In this document: in pieces, positions 10,362-20,732 of the stretch
Layout: each line of letters opens with the position of its first letter
How positions within the stretch are numbered: the first letter of the stretch is position 1
DNA from: Priapulus caudatus
Lineage: Eukaryota; Priapulida; Priapulimorpha; Priapulimorphida; Priapulidae
Assembly (NCBI RefSeq): GCF_000485595.1
Contig: NW_014577149.1
Coordinates: forward strand, 223,360-260,466
Length of the DNA stretch: 37,107 nt
Direction of reading: 5' to 3'
The notes under the pieces: generated by a model
The model's input: only the letters and a program-made list of their open reading frames with translations
The model's database searches: none
What the model was told of the DNA's origin: nothing
Program-made: the position numbers and the translations under genes

Positions 10362-10702
10362 CGTTCTCCTTCTTTCTCCTCGTTATCTCTCTTTCTCTCT
10401 TTCTCTCTCTCTCTCTTCTCTTATCTCTCTTCTCTCGTCTCTTTCTCGCCGTTCTCTCTATATCTCTTGCTTCGTCTCTCTTCTCTCTCATTCTCTCTCT
10501 CTCTCTCTTCTTCTTCTCTCTGTGTGTGGTATTGTTCTATGTCCTCTGTCTTGTTGCTCCAGGTCTCTCTCTCTCTTCTTTGTGTTGACATCTCTCTCTC
10601 TCTCTCTCTTTCTTCTCTCATTTCTCTCTCTCTCTCTCTCTCCTCTCTCTCTTTCTCGTCTCTCCTATATTCTAGGGCGCTCTCCTCATCTCGTCTCTCT
10701 CT

Positions 10703-10739
<37 letters not shown>

Positions 10740-10961
10740 CTCTCTTTCTCTCTCTCTCTCGCTATCTGCGCGACGATGGGAGACAGGCACCCACCCTGTC
10801 GTCTTGGCTCTCTGTTCTCTGTCTCTGTCTCTCTCTCTTCTATCTTCTCTCTCTCTCTCTCCTCTCTCTCTTTCTCTCTTTTCTCTCTTCTCGTCTACTC
10901 TCTCTCTCTGTGTCTCTGTCTCGTCTGTCTCTCTGGTCTCTGTCTTCTCGGTCTCTCTTCT

Positions 10962-10995
<34 letters not shown>

Positions 10996-11018
10996 TTGTC
11001 TGTCTCTCTCTCTCTTGG
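10362..11018. repeat. (CT)n-rich microsatellite, about 660 bp
   Basis: Long imperfect TCTCTC tract with TTCT and TGTCT variants and one island (10765-10805). The long Ser/Leu and Arg/Glu open frames on the two strands are translations of the repeat. The polypurine/polypyrimidine asymmetry could form H-DNA. Confidence 0.95.
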
Positions 11019-11784
11019 CGCGCACCGCGTTTGATGTTGCGACCGCCGCTGGCCATGTATACTGAGTGTGCGTTCGTTTCCGCTCGGTTACGGCGAGCGC
11101 GGCGATGTAAATTCACAGCAGGCGCTGGCTGGAATGCATGACCGTCGCCGGGATACAAGCCTGTACTCGCTTACGCACGAGGTGTGCTATTTGGAGATGG
11201 CGCAGCAGTACTGCAGCGCACACATCAGCAGGACGCCGCAGCACGCACGCACGCCAACGCACGCACGCACCCGCACACACACAATCACAACACAACAACG
11301 CGCCGGCCGCTGCGCGCGCGCGCGCACGCATACACGCTGGATAGAACTCGAGAGCGTGACCGGGTTACCCCAGCTTAATTCTAATAGCTTGAATCGAATG
11401 TTGGGAGACTGTGGAAGCTTCTGCGAGACGACAAAGAGAGAGAGAGAGGGATAAAGAGAGAGAGAGGGTGAGAGAGATAGATCCCCGCTATGACAGGGCA
11501 CTCGTCGCACGCGCGCCGTTATCCGCGGGGGATGCGTCAAAGCGCCCGCGCGTATGCAATGAGTAATCGCCACGTTGCTATACGAGTTCGAATACGTGTT
11601 TCCCGACGATATTACATCCACCTTATTTTGCTGCGTCGAAATCGCATATATAACGACGCGGAACCGGAGGCGACGCCGATCGTAACGACAAGCGAAGGGT
11701 GCTCGTCGCGGATTCGGGAAACATCGGGATGTAACCATAGATACGGCGCGTAACACAGGCTGCGCCAGACAAATGAACTCGTTT
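11019..11784. other. no gene; CpG-rich DNA with ACGC/CA and GA tracts
   Basis: CpG-rich sequence with an ACGC/CACA tract at 11236-11345 and a GA tract at 11430-11478. It lies downstream of the stop at 11785 (minus strand), so the part next to the stop may be 3' UTR, although no clear AATAAA was found. Confidence 0.5.
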
Positions 11785-12679
11785 CTACTGTAAACACTTT
11801 ACGCGTTTTACAACTGCGGACTTCTCTATGTACCCGGTGTTGAAGAGTTCTGCAAGGCAGTCGTCGGATTCGGTCTCTGATATGGCTTCATCATCGACTG
11901 TCGGCAATCCGATCATCGATATAGCAACTTGACGCGACGGGTAGTCCAACTCCCAGAATCCGTCGGCTAAAATCGGTCCGATTTCTAAAGACAAATAGAG
12001 AAAAGAGAACGGAAGAGACGAGACAAAAGACAAAATGTCGACAAGGACGAAACATCAAAACATGAAAGAGAAAAGAGGAAAGACAAAAGGCAAAAGGCAA
12101 AAGATGAAAGACAAATGTCAAAGGACATACAAGACAAGGGAAAAGACAAAAGACGTTCGAGACCGCTGAAAATCACGAACGAACGAAACGTCGCCCCGCT
12201 GTTATTTCAGTGGTAAATATTTCAGCGGGTCACAATTTTATCGCCAATGCACGCCGCATCGCATTGCGCTCGCGCCTCGCGCCTAGATGAACGTGAAAGC
12301 TTCACGGCGTCGGCGTCGACGGCGACACCGCTTTCAGCGCCGGGAATTCGTGCATGCGTGGCATGCGAATTAATCACAGCATAACGCGCTTTGCCCGCGC
12401 ACTCCACCGCTATATAGCCAGCATGCATGGCATCGATGGAGATCTAAACGGATCTCCGCGTGTGCGGCCATAATGTCTTTGCGCGCCAGCGTTCCCGCGA
12501 TTTTACGTGCTTACTATAGAAGTACTTCGGTTCGGTTTTCTTTACGACGAGTTCGCCCTCGTCGCTGATGTTCTGCGCGAGTAGCTGCAGCGATGCAATC
12601 TGTGAGAGAACATCGGCGATCATGGGATCCGTCTGTATGACGCCCTTCATGTGATGTCCAAGCAACACCCTGAGCTGGC
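11785..12679 (-). CDS. two 3' exons of an unrecognised host gene
   Basis: Two exons join cleanly. The upstream exon (12679-12515) has acceptor CTATTTCACAG and donor TTCTATA|GTAAGC, and reads QLRVLLGHHMKGVIQTD, PMIADVLSQIASLQLLAQN, ISDEGELVVKKTEPKYFY. The last exon (11984-11785) has acceptor TTTGTCTTTAG, and reads KIGPILADGFWELDYPSRQ, VAISMIGLPTVDDEAISETE, SDDCLAELFNTGYIEKS, VVKRVKCLQ and stop. The split codon TAT|A + AA gives Lys, so both sides are phase 1. The lower exon is exactly 200 nt and the upper 165 nt, and both stay open. The intron (12514-11985, 530 bp) is filled with a purine-rich repeat. The upper exon also starts in phase 1, so at least one more 5' exon lies at higher coordinates, not found. 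The 120 visible residues have no transmembrane segment, no dibasic processing series and no motif I can name. Confidence 0.6.
11995..12170. repeat. purine-rich AAAGACAAA tandem tract in intron
   Basis: Loose tandem array of AAAAGACAAAAGGCAAAAGA-like units on the plus strand, occupying part of the intron of the gene at 11785-12679. Confidence 0.75.
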
Positions 12680-12850
12680 CTGTGAAATAGAGTATAACTA
12701 CTAACTATACTATAATATAAATAACTAACTAGTTAAAATATAGATAATATAGACATATATAGATAGACATATATGATGTCCAAGCAACACCCTGAGCTGG
12801 CCTGTGGAATAGAGTATAACTAACTATACTATAGTATAAATAACTAACTA
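12652..12850. repeat. 122-bp tandem duplication across an intron/exon border
   Basis: TGATGTCCAAGCAACACCCT, GAGCTGGCCTGTG and a TATAACTAACTATACTATA tail appear at 12652 and again at 12774. The first unit contains the working splice acceptor and first codons of the exon at 12679. The second therefore carries a duplicate acceptor (CTATTCCACAG on the minus strand) without the rest of the exon. Confidence 0.85.
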
Positions 12851-13080
12851 TACTAACGAACAGTGCTGGTAAAACTTGTGTTCATATGAGGGCACGCTGG
12901 GCATTAACATTGAAATCATTGAGTGTGAGATTCAAGAGACACGCTATATATATTTTTTTTTTCTTCTGTTTTTCGTGTATTACATTACGTAAAATTATAT
13001 GCGATGCAGCGCGAGGGTTCCTAATTTACGTAATTACGTAATTTACGTAAATTAAGTGTTCCATAAATAATGTTGTAATA

Positions 13081-13180
13081 TAAGCCGCGTTCACACGGAG
13101 CGAAGGAACTCGGGTCGAAAACGACCCGTGTCGAAAACGACACGGAGCGTCGTTGAAGAGAGCGTTCACACGACGCTATG
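13081..13180. repeat. Harbinger terminal/subterminal region, third copy
   Basis: GCCGCGTTCACACGGAGCGA, CGGGTCGAAAACGACCCGTG and GAGCGTTCACACGACG match the blocks at 7046-7207 and 18297-18470. It lies 130 bp upstream of transposase exon 1. Confidence 0.75.
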
Positions 13181-13309
13181 CGAGATGTGAGCTGAGAAAA
13201 AAATACAATGCGAACAATGCGAATTAAACAATCAAACACTTCTGACTGACTTCCAACTATTCTGTTTACTTCCGTGTTGCATGTAAACATAACCACTTGC
13301 TTGTATGTA

Positions 13310-13970
13310 ATGGATTTTTGTCAAACTTTACAGCTACTCGTCAAACTACTCTGTTTCTATCTATCACGTAGAAAAGGAATAGAAATTGAGTCGAATGAGA
13401 ACGATGATATTCAAGCAAGGCAGCAGGATCGCGTTACACGTTATTACCTGCAGAGACGTAGGATTATTTCGGCCTTGTTGACGCAACATTTACGTGCGAG
13501 AGGGGAAAATTTCCGAATGACTAAAGATACATTTCAGGTGAGTTAACGGTTCCTCCCCCCTTCCCCCGGGGTACTGCCGGTATACCGGAACGTACCCTGG
13601 TACTATCTAATATGCCGGACCAAATTTATTCATTCATTTTATAAAACATTCATGTTTGAAAAACTTACAATGATTTATTACTGAACTTCTGACGGTGAGG
13701 AGCTTACAGTTACAAGCTCATGTTGACATATCCGTTACAAATTTCTTTAAATTAGTAAATTAATAAATTAAATTAATTATCTGTCATATTATATAATTTC
13801 AGTACAATCGACTGAAAGACAGAATTGGTAGAACAGACACCAATATGCGAAACGCTATTAAATTAATAAATTAATAAATTAATCATCTGTCATATTATAT
13901 AATTTCAGTACAATCGACTGAAAGACAGAATTGGTAGAACAGACACCAATATGCGAAACGCTACTGTAGG
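13310..13970 (+). pseudogene. Harbinger transposase exon 1 plus truncated, tandemly duplicated exon 2 start
   Basis: ATG 13310 opens a 76-codon exon: MDFCQTLQLLVKLLCFY, ARQQDRVTRYYLQRRRII, SALLTQHLRARGENFRMTK, DTFQ, ending at TTTCAG|GTGAGT (13537). The next exon starts after ATAATTTCAG at 13803 with YNRLKDRIGRTDTNMR, and the join is phase 0. FRM.K.TF followed by Y..RL+D.I.R.DT.MR is the usual N-terminal lead-in to the Harbinger HTH, so this supplies the exon 1 missing from the copies at 3595 and 20668. Exon 2 is cut after about 22 codons, and a 106-bp unit holding the acceptor and those codons is repeated (13803 and 13909). The remaining DDE domain is absent: an internally deleted, non-functional copy. 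The intron carries a GTACCC-family insertion. Confidence 0.85.
13552..13625. repeat. arm of the GTACCC inverted-repeat element family in a Harbinger intron
   Basis: GGGTACTGCCGGTATACCGG, AACGTACCCTGGTACTATCT and AATATGCCGGACC match, in reverse complement, the right-hand side of the element at 16908-17175. Confidence 0.7.
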
Positions 13971-15539
13971 AAATTTTAGTAAGTTATAATGTGCTAAGCA
14001 GTTGGGTAAGTTTTACTTAACATGAAAGTAATCTATTGTATGTAATTCAGGGTGACGTGTGACTCAAAGCGTCGAAAGAGGAGATGTGGAGGATTATTCT
14101 AAAGTATATAATCCTATGCGATGCGAAAAAGACGTAGTACGCACGCCTAGCGCGAACTTCTAGGAAGTATAGACCTGCTACAGCACGTGGCCAATAGGGT
14201 AAGCTGAAATAGGCGTCCGCCTGGCAGACAGAGGCATACTACGGTACGCAACTCACCCATAGGCGTAAATAACGATATTAAGGTTAATGGTGACGAATGA
14301 GCCTAAAACAACTCTGGGCCCAGGGAATTTGGTACGCTCCGATTTTCGTCCACAGCGTCGCGTCAATTTTTCGATCCGGCTGCAGCCGATACATTTGATC
14401 TAATACCCCGACATAGCGAAACCAGCGAATTCAAATTGTTTATTAATCAAGAATCTGCTATGGATCTGTTTGTTAACGATATAGCTTAGGCCGGTGATAT
14501 CTGGCACTTTTTCATTCGTACGTTTTGAGTTTTTTGTGTGTGGGTGTGTGTGTCTGTTGTTTTTTTATTAAACCGATTTACTAACGGGTTTTAAGCGTAA
14601 GAAGTATCTCTTGTTTCGCCATCCTTCCCTAGCGCTTCCATGCCCGATTCGAGTTGAGTTACGCGTTGCAGACTGTCGACCCTACCTGGCCGCCCCTTCC
14701 TGTGATACGTAAAATGAGCGCTCATTTCACTAGAACGCTGCAGGCAATAGCCCCCCAGCCCTCATTTATATTAAACCCGGCAACTCTTCCATCGCTATAC
14801 TCTGACACCCAAGGATTTTAACGCAATCCAACCATCCACGCGCAAAACTGCGATCGGATATCTTGAAAACCGCCTTACAATGACGAGCACAGGCAAGTAA
14901 GGCACCGCATCGTTCAGCAACAATCATATCAGCCATATGAGTGCAGTGGGCTGACGTTTTGTTTGTATCGCACTGGTTCGCCTTGCTGTATTGTTTGAAC
15001 GGGCCCCTGTATACCCGCCAACAATCCACCTCGCCTACCCAATTTATTTTATTCTAGGTAGCGCCCCCCCGCATTTTTGGAAACGTAATTATGAGATAAT
15101 CGTTTAACTTGGAACATAGCGTTTTCATTGAGGACATAAACATTTTCAAGAGGGCGTCACCAGGGAAATTATTGTATTCAGCAAACGGTGGCGCCGAGTA
15201 CGCGACGCTTGGCAACGCCTCACATCAGCGCATTAGCTACGCATATAACGCGCGACGACAATGAACCGGACGCGCCTCCCGGTACGCCTTGCGCCGGGAT
15301 GGGTGACGTGACGCAGCCCTATACCACGAGCCCAAGGTCGCGGCCGATAATGACAAAACAACCGGTCGGATTGAAAAATGTCGGCCGGGCGGTTTTTCGG
15401 ACAACGTACTAAATAGCACGAAGAAACCAGATCATAAGTAAGTTGATTACGCCAGAGGAAGAGACGACCGCAGGACGGATGTAGTTGGAGATATGAACGA
15501 AAACAGCAGCATGGACGGAACTAGACAACGTCACCTAGG
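13971..15539. other. no supported gene
   Basis: Unique-looking sequence. A minus-strand frame at 15029-14766 (87 codons, six Cys) has no flanking splice sites or motif I can support. A GT-rich tract lies at 14536-14555. Confidence 0.4.
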
Positions 15540-15700
15540 TTGCCGTATGTCATATATTTCGTATTTATTTTACTAAAATAAAGAGTCAGTCCTTGCAACA
15601 ACCAAATTCTGGCGATAACAATCGTCTTACTGCTTTGCTACAAATCTTGCTAAACCAATTTGCTAAACTTGACGCTTGCTGCTACCGATACCGGCAGCGG
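15540..15700 (+). mobile_element. possible LTR 3' end, primer-binding site and gag start
   Basis: AAAATAAAG (polyadenylation-like) is followed within 40 bp by AATTCTGGCGATAACAATCG, which resembles the TGGCGA-type primer-binding site after the 5' LTR of many invertebrate Ty3/Gypsy elements. A short open stretch with TALLQILLNQFAKLD follows. The LTR start and a second LTR were not found. Confidence 0.3.
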
Positions 15701-16907
15701 AGATCAACAACTTTACAACTCTAACTCTAAGCGATCTCTACGATCGCCGGAGCGGAGACACAACGAACTTTTCCCAAGTACAACACTAGTATAGTAATGC
15801 TGTTGACTTACTCAATAGTATTCGATTCAGCCATTCAGAAAGGAAGATACAACAACACTACACTACTAGACTACGACAACTACTAGCATCAAGAACCTAT
15901 CAATGAACAGTGTTAGCCATCCCCTAGTGTGAAAACAGGCTTTACTGAAAGCAGAGCAGACCAGCGTTTCAGTATGCAAGATAGGCGCAAGAGGAGTAAA
16001 TGTAAGGCCAGCTAACCTTAATAAAGAGACATGGGATAACTTCATCAGTAGTGTGAGGCCAGAGTACACACGGGTTGTCAAATGTCGTTCTCCACCTTAC
16101 TGTCAATCAATCAAAACAAATAAGAAGATAGAGAAACATTTACCGAATTTGCCAACTATATGTATATAGATTATGCAATGCTAAATATCTGCAATAATGC
16201 CTGTCCGGAATGTTTGGCAATATTCACAGATCATCATTGGCAAGAGTTACAGACTATTACTTGTTCAGAATAGAATAACACCGTAGCGGGTAAGGAAGGA
16301 CCGCTTTCTTCATACAGACACCCTGTCACGCCCCCCATGCATGACATTCAATACTCCGCATTAATCGGTGAACGTAACAGAGCGCGGAGCTCTCCCTATT
16401 ATAAGCTTATCTAAGGTTGTAATATGCCAACCTAACCATGCAACCGAGCTAGCCCGGCGCTGTGAACTACTATAACTGCATGGCACATTGACTGAACTAT
16501 ACGTTCAGGACACTTCTATAGCACTCGGTCGCGACGGCCGCCCGCCGCAACAAGAGCCAGCATTTTGAGACAGTGTAACAACACAAACATATATGTGTAA
16601 ACTTCAGTAACAGCCCTGTAGCCAGCGAATCCGAAAAAGTTTCAAGCAATTCTGAAAACTGACTTGAAACTGAAAGTCAATGTGAAAAACCCGCCCTGAA
16701 ACTTGACCTCAACATTAAACTAGTCGGCGGGCCAGGCGGCGCAAAATTTTTGCAGTGTGTAATACAGGCGCTAGTCGGAGTAAGTAGCCCCGCAAATAGA
16801 GATGGGTCAGCGCCAATTATAGACATGGCGGGTGCGACGGTGTTGCGCCGTGTTCATCATTGTGCAGACAGCATGCGGCGGATGCGTCCCACATGCCGCT
16901 AACCTTA
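15701..16907. other. no gene seen
   Basis: No open frame with motifs, no clear repeats. Confidence 0.4.
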
Positions 16908-17175
16908 CGTCGCATAGGGTTTATGTCCCCAGGGTACTGGCCCGAATACGTACCCTGCGGTAGCCCTGGTGAACCTATCCTGATATGGTTAGGGTTAGGG
17001 TTAAGGGTTAGGGGTTATGGGAGTCAAGGCATAGGCGACGTCCTAGACTCGTTTAGTGGAGTAGGCGAGGTACGGTTCGGCATATAATATAGTACCAGGG
17101 TAGCGCTTTCGTATACCGCGGGACGTACCCAGGGTACGTTCGCGGCAGTACTCAGCGGGACATAGACCATCTCAG
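16908..17175. mobile_element. inverted-repeat element with TTAGGG core, family 1
   Basis: The left arm (TTATGTCCCCAGGGTACTGG, then CCGAATACGTACCCTGCGGTA) is an imperfect inverted copy of the right arm (GGGACGTACCCAGGGTACGT, CGCGGCAGTACTCAGCGGGA, CATAGACC). The core at 16985-17020 holds about four TTAGGG-like units. It has no coding capacity. Related single arms lie at 8641-8712 and 13552-13625, which supports a dispersed mobile family of about 270 bp. The boundaries are approximate and no target duplication is evident. Confidence 0.7.
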
Positions 17176-17689
17176 CCCTAGTTATACACCCGCACCATTA
17201 CTGACACTACCCAGAAAGAAAAATACTCTATGCGTGCGAGCGATAACAATGCGTTCGAAATAAGATCGTGAGACGGAGTGCCGTGCTTTCTTCTGCAACG
17301 TCCACGTCCCTTGCACGTTCGAAACTGCGGTGCAAGATACACGTCTCCCAGTTAGAGTGATACAAGGTACCCGGGCCTGCGTAAAAAAGCAGTAATAACT
17401 CGTGATAACGAGAAAACGGAACAGAAATATCAGGATTAATAATAGGTATCAGTGATACAATGCAAAAACGGGCACGGGGCAATAACAAACGGAAGTGATG
17501 CACGTCCACAGTGCCCATCTCGCAGCAAAACTCGTTCAATTTCTTTATGAGTGTGGATTTATGTAGGCATTACGAGTACAAACAGTCGCAGCTCTATGAC
17601 AGCTGTTGATAATTGGCTACTGGTGTGTGTTAGCCTTTATCAACCGATCGAAACGCGAAAAAGGTTAAGATGAACGCGAGCGAAAAGGG
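17176..17689. other. no gene seen
   Basis: The minus-strand open frame of 103 codons (17539-17228) shows no domain or splice context. Confidence 0.4.
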
Positions 17690-17757
17690 AAGGAGAGACA
17701 GAGCGAGGGCGAGGGGAGAGAGAAGTAGGGGAGAGAGAGAGAGCGAGAGGAGCGGAG

Positions 17758-17807
<50 letters not shown>

Positions 17808-17812
17808 TGGGT
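17690..17812. repeat. (GA)n-rich tract
   Basis: AGAGAGAG polypurine sequence with GCG interruptions. Confidence 0.9.
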
Positions 17813-17974
17813 GAGAATTTGAGATATGAGACAGGCAGGTAAAACTGATCAGACCCGAGACGGGGGACAGACAGAGGAACTAATTGACAGAGCTACACAC
17901 AGCCGCGCGCAGCACATATATCGCACGACGCAACCGGCACACACTTCATGCGCGCGCAGCGGCAGACACAGCGA

Positions 17975-17978
17975 TCAC

Positions 17979-18009
<31 letters not shown>

Positions 18010-18034
18010 CACCGCACGCACAGCACATACACAA

Positions 18035-18076
<42 letters not shown>

Positions 18077-18165
18077 CGACACATCAACACATACACACAC
18101 ACACAGGTGCCACACACACACACATCACACACACAACACACACACACACACACACACACCACACC
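17975..18165. repeat. (CA)n microsatellite
   Basis: Interrupted CACACA tract. His/Thr and Cys/Val open frames across it come from the repeat. Confidence 0.95.
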
Positions 18166-18296
18166 ACCCGAGCACGCCCATGCATCACCGCAGAAGAGAG
18201 AGAGAAAGTAGGAAAACTATATTACACATTTATATATTACTGAATCATTTGCATTCCAAATCATGGATGAAAGTGTAATAATCAGTATTCCAATAG

Positions 18297-18470
18297 CCGC
18301 GTTTCACAACGGAGCGAAGGAACTCGCGGTCGAAAACGACCCGTGTCAAATATGGGTCCCGGACGACGCGTTCACTACGGACGGTTTTTCTCGGTACGAA
18401 AACGACTCCGCGGTCGTTTCGACCCGAGTCGTTTCTCGCACCACCACTGCCAGAGTGGGTGCGACAAAGA
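18297..18470. repeat. Harbinger terminal/subterminal region, second copy
   Basis: CGCGTTTCACAACGGAGCGA and GTCGAAAACGACCCGTGTCA match 7046 onward, with frequent single-base insertions in this copy. A closing GCCGTGTGAACGCGCGAACT lies at 19244, so about 770 bp of extra sequence (18470-19240) separates the halves here compared with 7046-7207. Confidence 0.7.
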
Positions 18471-19240
18471 CTCGAGTCGAAAACGACTTCGAGTCCGTGG
18501 GGCCGCGTTGTCAGAACATCGCAAAGTTAATGCTAAAGTTAATGCTATCAAGATAACACTTACGGACTAATGCTATGTGCGAGAGCTAGCGTTGACAGAA
18601 ACACATCGCAGCTATAGAAAAACTTACGATAACAAGGAACCTTCATACAAGGCTGCCGATTGGATAAGAATCATCACAAAATTCAAATTCATACAGACAT
18701 TCTCATTGTACATCAGCAGTAATATGTGCTCAATTATGATGGCTAAAGTCGCAGGCATTAATAAATGCATTATTTATGAAAAACGCAGTGGTCCATGAAT
18801 TTTTCTGCCAGCGAACAAGACAAATTCTCAACGACTGTAACGCGAGAACGCTGAAGAATCGTGGCAAGCGTGGAAAAACCTTTAGAAGCAAGAGAACAAA
18901 TGCCATACGCCCATTTGTAAATGTTTGTTTTGTTTTTATCATGGTAGATAATTAGATGATTGGACGGTGTTTTTCAACGAAAACATACTTTTATTCAATT
19001 ATTATAAAATATAATATCGACATAATTTGTAATCGTAGGTTAAATGTGTATTTTCATCTTAATATTAAAGTTACGAGAGGTCTGGGCTCTCGTAAATGTT
19101 ATGAGGATATTTCGCGAGGATTTTTCGTTCTCGCAACACTCTACGATGTTCTGTCACGGTTTTACGAAAGTGGAAGTTAATGGTAAGACTAATGGTGGCG
19201 ACTAATTTTGTTTCTGACACACGGTCCCCTGGTATCATTT
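18471..19240. other. unidentified insert inside the Harbinger copy
   Basis: This stretch is absent from the otherwise parallel copy at 7046-7466. It is AT-rich and has no open frame above 75 codons. It is either an insertion here or sequence deleted from the first copy. Confidence 0.5.
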
Positions 19241-19485
19241 TTGGCCGTGTGAACGCGCGAACTCGGTTGGAAATTAGTACGTCAGCAAGAACACGAAGAA
19301 ACACATGGTCCAATGTCAAGAAAAAACAATGTATAACCAAGGGGCTCCATCTAATACATGTTTTTACAATGCCTTTTGTTTAGTCCAAGTTTGACCACCC
19401 TAACGGCATTGCCTGATAGTCACAAATAACACAGTTTCGATCTACACATTCAGTATTCTTTACTAATATACTAGTATAAGATATT

Positions 19486-19920
19486 TAAAGGCAAACAAAG
19501 AGCAAGAACTATGGTTAGCCGAGGATGAACGCCGTCCGCGCTTTGCGAGATCTGGAAAACTGATTTTATTTCAGGAACAACCTAACGGGTGACATCAGAG
19601 AAATCGAGTTAGTCTACAACCAGACATCGTAAAAAACTGGGCAATGGCGAGGGATCTATAAACACTATTCTGCAAGTGAGGTAATACGCCTCAAAAAGAA
19701 TTAAAGCAAACACGTACAAGAAAGTTGTTGATGAACAACAACAGATCGGGAAGAGCGCGCACCAACGTGCAAGCTACTTTAATGATCCTGGACGAAGTAT
19801 TGAGAAGGGTCCTTTGCATGAGCCCACCAGCGTTGCTGGAATCGTCATCGGCTGGAGCAGTAGTGGAGGATGACCATCGCAATGAGCAGGAAAGGATTAA
19901 TGGATTATAGTAGTACACGA
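19486..19920 (+). pseudogene. Harbinger Myb/SANT-like partner, N-terminal part, broken
   Basis: It aligns base by base with 7462-7740 plus 9004-9136 and lacks the hAT-like insertion, so it shows the pre-insertion site. The start codon is gone (AAATGGCCAAACAAAG there, AAAGGCAAACAAAG here) and numerous one-base indels interrupt the frame. Readable pieces include SGRARTN, LDEVLRRVLCMSPPALLESSS and an acidic end. It runs directly into the 3' end of an antisense transposase copy at 19921, so the C-terminal halves of both genes have been deleted at the junction. Confidence 0.75.
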
Positions 19921-20668
19921 ATATTATCCAGATGACAATCAATACGTTTCATTAGAATCCTCCAGCGTCCTTTTAGTCGACCAAAAGCATTTTCAACTAC
20001 AACCCGTGCCCCGACTCAGCCCGTAGTTAAAGTGTTTCTCGCCCGATTAGTTTTCGCATTAACAGGATACGGCTTCATAAGCCAAGGTAGCAGAGGGTAA
20101 GCAGGATCTCCGAGAATTAATGGAGGGATATCACATTATTATATTTGTTTCAGATTTTCAACAAGGATGCCCTGTTCTGCTTTGCGGTAAATGATGATGT
20201 TCCTAGTATTCTCGCGTCATGAACACTGCCAGGCCACCCAACATTTAAGTCAATAAACATGTAGTTCGGGTCGACAACTGCTTGGATGTTCAAAACTGTG
20301 CAACCCTTCGGTTAAAATATCATTCGATTTGTCCTGTGGTGACAAATTGGTATATGCACCATCCACTGCCGCCGACACTTGCGGAACCCCCAATTGTCCT
20401 CGAAAATCCGCATGGTTTCTTTAAGCCTGGCATCGCGCGGAATACAAACAAACTCAGGGAAAAGATCTTCTTGTATCACAAGGCAGACTTCATTGACAAT
20501 CTGACACACAGTACTTTTTCCGACTCCAAAGATGTGACCTAGACTTCTGTATTCAATAGAAGTTGCTAAACGCCACAGTGTTATGGCAATCCTCTTTTCC
20601 ACGATAATAGCTTTTCGCATATTAGTGTCTCTTCTACCAATTCTGTCCTTCAGTCGATAGCATAGGTA
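19921..20668 (-). pseudogene. PIF/Harbinger transposase, second copy, truncated and frameshifted
   Basis: On the minus strand the exon starts after ATATAATTTCAG (20669-20670), reads YLCYRLKDRIGRRDTNMRKA, then VEKRIAITLWRLAT and GHIFGVGKSTVCQIV intact, where the copy at 3595 is broken. Later pieces across frames are AVDGAY (catalytic Asp, with SH changed to AY), [35 protein letters not shown] and [19 protein letters not shown]. It stops aligning after CHLDNI, so the last 60 or so residues are missing. At least four frameshifts are present. The 5' side runs into AATTAATTTATTAATTT and then the N gap, so exon 1 may be unassembled. Confidence 0.85.
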
Positions 20669-20707
20669 CTGAAATTATATAATTAATTTATTAATTTATT
20701 AATTTAA

Positions 20708-20732
20708 NNNNNNNNNNNNNNNNNNNNNNNNN
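20708..20732. other. assembly gap (25 N)
   Basis: Placeholder run of N adjoining the AT-rich intron end of the Harbinger transposase copy. Confidence 0.99.

Noticed and set aside
10302-11141. 279-codon Ser/Leu open frame and its antisense Arg/Glu frames
   Set aside because: Translations of the CT microsatellite, and the frame crosses the N gap.
14766-15029. 87-codon minus-strand frame with six cysteines, considered as a secreted exon
   Set aside because: No signal peptide, no paired splice sites and no recognisable Cys pattern.
9346-17539. Shared GAACGAGTTTTGCTG at 9349 and (inverted) 17525, considered as a dispersed element
   Set aside because: Only about 15 bp match and the flanks diverge at once; could be chance.
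17826-18278. 150-codon His/Thr frame
   Set aside because: CA repeat artefact.
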